A stretch of 64,000 nucleotides of DNA from Paenibacillus sp. HWE-109. GTDB taxonomy: Bacteria > Bacillota > Bacilli > Paenibacillales > NBRC-103111. The translations under genes and the position numbers were made by a program. The stretch is from NCBI RefSeq assembly GCF_022163125.1, contig NZ_CP091881.1, positions 1,364,001-1,428,000 on the forward strand, in the 5' to 3' direction. Shown here piece after piece: positions 61,065 to 64,000 of the stretch; position 1 is the stretch's first letter, and the number at the start of each line of letters is the position of its first letter. Below the pieces are notes generated by a model, which was not told the DNA's origin, ran no database searches, and saw nothing but the letters and a program-made list of their open reading frames with translations.

Positions 61065-62096
61065 ATGAAACACTGGCTACTAGCCGGATTGACTTTGGTT
61101 CTAGCGGCATTATTAATTCTGCCGACTTCCGCGCTGGCCTACTCTTATGGTGATGCCAATACCGAAGATGTCGCTGAAACTTTTAAACTGATACAAACTA
61201 GTATTGGCGACGGAGCGAATGATTGGGGAGCCGCTGAGGGTGCCTACAAGGAGAGGAGAGCTGAGCTCGTAGCGCATTTTGGTGAAAAAGTCGGAACAAC
61301 GCTAGATGCTAATTTCCAGGCCAAAGATAATAAATTAGTGATTGCTAACTTCAAAGCTGTGCTTGTCATGAACTTGGAGCGTCGATTCACGTATGCAGCC
61401 CAAGGAATTGATGATTACGCTGGAGCTAAGCTATTGCTGGCCAAAGCTAAGGCGACCTATGATACCTTGGAGCCTTATGTGGGTTCTGGTAAAGAGGAGA
61501 TTAACAAGGCATTTGACGCTGCGCTCGAGGCACTCGGTAATCCAGGATTGTTCGGAGTAGGGAAGAAGCCGGTACAGTCCGATGTATTTAAGGAAAAGGT
61601 CGATTTGATCTATGGGAAGGTGAAGCCTTTATTTCCGTATAAAGCGTTTACTTCACCAGCCGCTACAAGCGTACCAACGCCTGCGGCTACGCCGGTAGAG
61701 ACGCCTAAGACGGAGCCAACAGTGAAGTCGGAGTCTACTCCAAAGCAAGATCAACCTGCTGTAGAGAAAGAGGCTAAGCCGACTGAAACGAAAGCGCCGG
61801 ATGTGGCAGCAGCAGTGGAGACACAGTCACCCGAGCCGTCTGCATCGGCAAGTCCAACACCGACATCCGAAGCCGCTTCGCCTACGCCTGCAGCAACAGC
61901 AGAGGCTACTGCCAAACCAGCTGATACAGCTAGCACAACAGTGAAACAGGCTGAGCCTGTGAAAGAAGCATCTGCACATGCACCTATGCAGCGCACAGAC
62001 AGAACGAATCCATTGGTCAGCGTTGCTGTCATTGGTGGAGTGATTATTTTGCTAGGTGGAGGGGTCTGGTTCGCTCGCAAGAGAAAGTGGATTTAA
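61065..62096 (+). CDS. C-terminally anchored extracytoplasmic protein of the FTR1 locus
   Basis: 343 residues: signal peptide (cleavage after ALA near residue 25), a helical domain to about 205, then a long Pro/Thr/Ala/Glu-rich linker (about 205-310), one membrane segment (VSVAVIGGVIILLGGGVWFA) and a basic tail. This is a surface-displayed domain on a stalk. The helical domain shares a pattern with the next protein (HFGEKVGTTLDANFQAKDNK against KFQTDVKRLDVNIKADDPKI). GGGGTGA precedes ATG at 61065, and two Fur boxes control it. An iron-delivery role to the FTR1 permease is inferred. Confidence 0.78.
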   Translation: MKHWLLAGLTLVLAALLILPTSALAYSYGDANTEDVAETFKLIQTSIGDGANDWGAAEGAYKERRAELVAHFGEKVGTTLDANFQAKDNKLVIANFKAVLVMNLERRFTYAAQGIDDYAGAKLLLAKAKATYDTLEPYVGSGKEEINKAFDAALEALGNPGLFGVGKKPVQSDVFKEKVDLIYGKVKPLFPYKAFTSPAATSVPTPAATPVETPKTEPTVKSESTPKQDQPAVEKEAKPTETKAPDVAAAVETQSPEPSASASPTPTSEAASPTPAATAEATAKPADTASTTVKQAEPVKEASAHAPMQRTDRTNPLVSVAVIGGVIILLGGGVWFARKRKWI

Positions 62097-62138
62097 CCGT
62101 TAGGTCAACCAAAAAAAATGAATAGGGGAAAACTTACA

Positions 62139-63620
62139 ATGCGTAAATTTTTAGCTGTAGTCTTGAGTGCTTCCATCGCTTTATCCAGTGTTGTTACCGT
62201 TTCATCCGTGGCTTTTGCAGAAAGCAAATTCCAAATCAAAGAAGATCAATCCATCACAGCGAAATTGAAATCTTTTGAGGAAATTAAAGCGCTTTTCACA
62301 GATAAAACAGTTCTTGCAGATGTTAAGAAATTATATGTAGATAAATTCCAAACGGATGTAAAACGTCTTGATGTGAATATCAAAGCCGATGATCCTAAGA
62401 TTGACGCCAACATCTTGCTTGTTCTGGATGCAGCAATTAAAGGTGATTTGCAAGTTGCTCAAGCGAAACAAGCGATCGATAAAGGTTTACAATGGTATTT
62501 CTTCTTCGCGCTTCGTGATTTGATGAGCAACCAAGTTCGCCCTGCTGTGACCAAAGGAGACGTTGCTGGAGCAACTGCTGCTTTTGATAAAGTCGTTCAA
62601 ATCTATGAAGGTGCACTGCAACCGAATGTTGTGAAACGCGATGCCAAATATAGTTTGAATATGGAAGCATTGTTGAAAACTTCTATTGAACTGATCCAAA
62701 AAGACATTAAAGACAACAATGTGAATGACTTCAACTTCCACCGTCAAATTCTAGACAAAACGCTGATTAAGAACTACGCGCTTGCAACATATACATACGG
62801 AGAAAGCATCGCTACCAAAGCGCCTGCTGACCAAGCAGCTGCGATCACTGAAGGCTACTTCCTCTTCATGCCTGTGTACACATACCTCAAAGGTGGCAGC
62901 CCGGCTGACGCAGATTTCGTGAAAAATGCATTCGCTTCAGGCGATGCCAGCAAAATCAAAAAAGACGAAATCGGTGACGCGCTTCAACGCACGATGATTG
63001 GTAAAGTATCCGAGTACATTAACCAAGTGTTCGTTAAACAAGAAGCTGGCGACCTGCAAGGCGCTCGCGGTTATGTGGCTGAAGGCACGATGTTCCTAGC
63101 AAGCCAAGAAGTTTTCTTGGGCAAAGAGAAATTTGCAGCTGCAAGTGTTGCGGCAACCAAACTAACAGAAGCTGTAGATAAATCAGATGCTGCTGCTACG
63201 AAAGAAGCAGGATTTGAAATCTTAAAGTTCCTTGTTGACAAAGATGGTTCCAGCCTAAAAGTTGGCGACAAAGGATATAAAGTCAATGGCGCTGCTTTCA
63301 CAGCTGAGAATGCTCCATTCATCAATCAGGAAAGCGGTCGTACGCTAGTTCCGGTTCGCGTTATTGCGCAAGCAATTAATGCTCAAGTGGACTGGGTTGA
63401 AGCTACAAGAACGGTTGTCATCACCAAAGATGGCAAGAAAACAGAAATTACAGCTGGCTCAGATCAAGTTGTTGAGAATGGCAAAGTGAATGAGAAGATT
63501 AAATTGGACCAACCTGTTGTTCTTGAAAACGGCAGTTCGTTTATTCCATTGCGCGCAGTAGCTGAATTGTTCGGATATGGCGTATTCTACCAAAAAGGCG
63601 ACATCATTATCCTTCGTTAA
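62139..63620 (+). CDS. Secreted protein with helical domain and copper-amine-oxidase-N-type stalk domain
   Basis: 493 residues: signal peptide (cleavage after AFA near residue 26), helical region about 30-370 and a C-terminal stalk domain (ESGRTLVPVRVIAQAINAQV near 410 and GSSFIPLRAVAELFGYG near 470, Cu_amine_oxidN1 family). The stalk type is common in Paenibacillus surface proteins and is not catalytic. ATG 62139 has AGGGGAA upstream; the frame opens at 62118. The N-terminal helical part resembles the upstream protein. It lies 42 bp after that gene and before the FTR1 permease, so a function as extracellular iron binder or scaffold is inferred. Confidence 0.78.
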   Translation: MRKFLAVVLSASIALSSVVTVSSVAFAESKFQIKEDQSITAKLKSFEEIKALFTDKTVLADVKKLYVDKFQTDVKRLDVNIKADDPKIDANILLVLDAAIKGDLQVAQAKQAIDKGLQWYFFFALRDLMSNQVRPAVTKGDVAGATAAFDKVVQIYEGALQPNVVKRDAKYSLNMEALLKTSIELIQKDIKDNNVNDFNFHRQILDKTLIKNYALATYTYGESIATKAPADQAAAITEGYFLFMPVYTYLKGGSPADADFVKNAFASGDASKIKKDEIGDALQRTMIGKVSEYINQVFVKQEAGDLQGARGYVAEGTMFLASQEVFLGKEKFAAASVAATKLTEAVDKSDAAATKEAGFEILKFLVDKDGSSLKVGDKGYKVNGAAFTAENAPFINQESGRTLVPVRVIAQAINAQVDWVEATRTVVITKDGKKTEITAGSDQVVENGKVNEKIKLDQPVVLENGSSFIPLRAVAELFGYGVFYQKGDIIILR

Positions 63621-63638
63621 TCATTGCGTTCATAATGA

Positions 63639-63670
63639 AGACACTTGTGCTGTATAGCGCAAGTGTCTTT
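63639..63670 (+). terminator. Hairpin between stalk protein and FTR1 permease genes
   Basis: A 12-bp stem AGACACTTGTGC/GCGCAAGTGTCT with a 6-nt loop is followed only by TTTCAG. The short T tract suggests partial termination or mRNA 3' protection rather than a full stop. Confidence 0.6.
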
Positions 63671-63708
63671 CAGTGTGCAGGTGGAAGGTAGAGAACAGGA
63701 GGCAAAAC

Positions 63709-64000
63709 ATGGATTTACAGGCATTTCTCATCACGTTCCGCGAAGCGCTTGAAGCCATTCTCATCGTTGGTGTTATCCTTACCTATTTAACGCGTATTGA
63801 GATGATCCGCTGGCATAAATGGGTATGGGTAGGCGTCTTCTTAGCTTTGATCGTTAGTTACGGCTTGGCTCTTGCATTCCAGGTACTACTAACGGGATTT
63901 GCCAGCATGGGCAGTCAGAATTATATGAAAATTGGCATCATGCTTGTCTCTTCAGGCTTATTAACGCATATGATTATGTTCATGGGTAAGCAAAGCAGTG
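63709..64000 (+). CDS. FTR1-family iron permease (partial, runs off the window)
   Basis: 97 codons are visible from ATG 63709 (ACAGGAGG 5 nt upstream) to the window end. The first helix holds the family iron-binding motif REALEA (ITFREALEAILIVGVILTYL), matching REGLE of FTR1/EfeU. Two further hydrophobic segments follow. FTR1 permeases import iron together with an oxidase or periplasmic partner. Here the two upstream extracytoplasmic proteins are the only candidate partners in view; EfeO/EfeB-type genes may lie beyond the window. Confidence 0.9.
   Translation, partial: MDLQAFLITFREALEAILIVGVILTYLTRIEMIRWHKWVWVGVFLALIVSYGLALAFQVLLTGFASMGSQNYMKIGIMLVSSGLLTHMIMFMGKQSS

Overview
The window looks like chromosomal DNA of a Paenibacillus-type firmicute. 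The reasons are the LplB/YtcP-type sugar permeases next to large glycosidases, a YesM/YesN-type two-component pair, AraC regulators fused to siderophore-binding domains, a copper-amine-oxidase-type stalk domain protein, strong AGGAGG-type ribosome sites and several TTG/GTG starts. This assignment is an inference from gene content; no rRNA or tRNA gene and no CRISPR array was seen.

Layout. 1-5.4 kb: 3' end of a solute-binding protein gene, two sugar ABC permeases, a GH95-like glycoside hydrolase and a truncated secreted-protein gene. 5.5-6.6 kb: a small membrane protein and a gene-poor stretch of short palindromes. 6.6-11.3 kb: a sulfonate/taurine-type ABC transporter (permease, binding protein, ATPase) with an Ldh_2-type dehydrogenase and a LysR regulator. 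11.4-14.2 kb: a PH-domain protein, three tandem 289-bp repeats running into the 3' end of an HxlR regulator gene, a DoxX protein and an IS3 remnant. 14.2-30 kb: AraC regulator with ADP-ribosylglycohydrolase, a secreted clan GH-A-like protein behind a cre-like site, an amidohydrolase/Rieske pair, and an AraC + YesMN-type two-component system + sugar ABC transporter cluster.

30-36.6 kb is visibly AT-rich and looks like an accessory island: unknown proteins, a Thg1-like 3'-5' RNA polymerase translationally coupled to a P-loop polynucleotide-kinase-like protein, an XRE regulator, a lipoprotein and several decayed gene ends. A 38-bp exact direct repeat lies within it, about 4.4 kb apart. 36.8-43.1 kb: a PAF-acetylhydrolase-like protein and a Bce-type module (response regulator, kinase, ATPase, permease).

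44-51.8 kb is an iron locus: a Fur-box-preceded exporter-fold ABC half transporter and two pairs of siderophore-binding lipoprotein plus AraC regulator. Each regulator's fused sensor domain resembles its neighbouring lipoprotein. 51.9-54.8 kb: a VapBC-like pair with an altered PIN active site, a CDF metal transporter and an aminoglycoside phosphotransferase-like protein. 55-56.2 kb: an IS91 remnant and another copy of a 178-bp palindromic element seen five times in the window. 56.2-61 kb: a Fur-box-preceded four-gene envelope/glycolipid operon (flippase-like, phosphodiesterase, GT2, GT-C). 61-64 kb: a Fur-controlled group with two related secreted/anchored helical proteins and an FTR1-family iron permease cut by the window end.

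The strongest candidates for something undescribed are the Thg1-like/kinase RNA-end repair pair, the FTR1 locus with its two sister extracytoplasmic proteins, the iron-controlled glycolipid operon, and the 178-bp MITE-like element.
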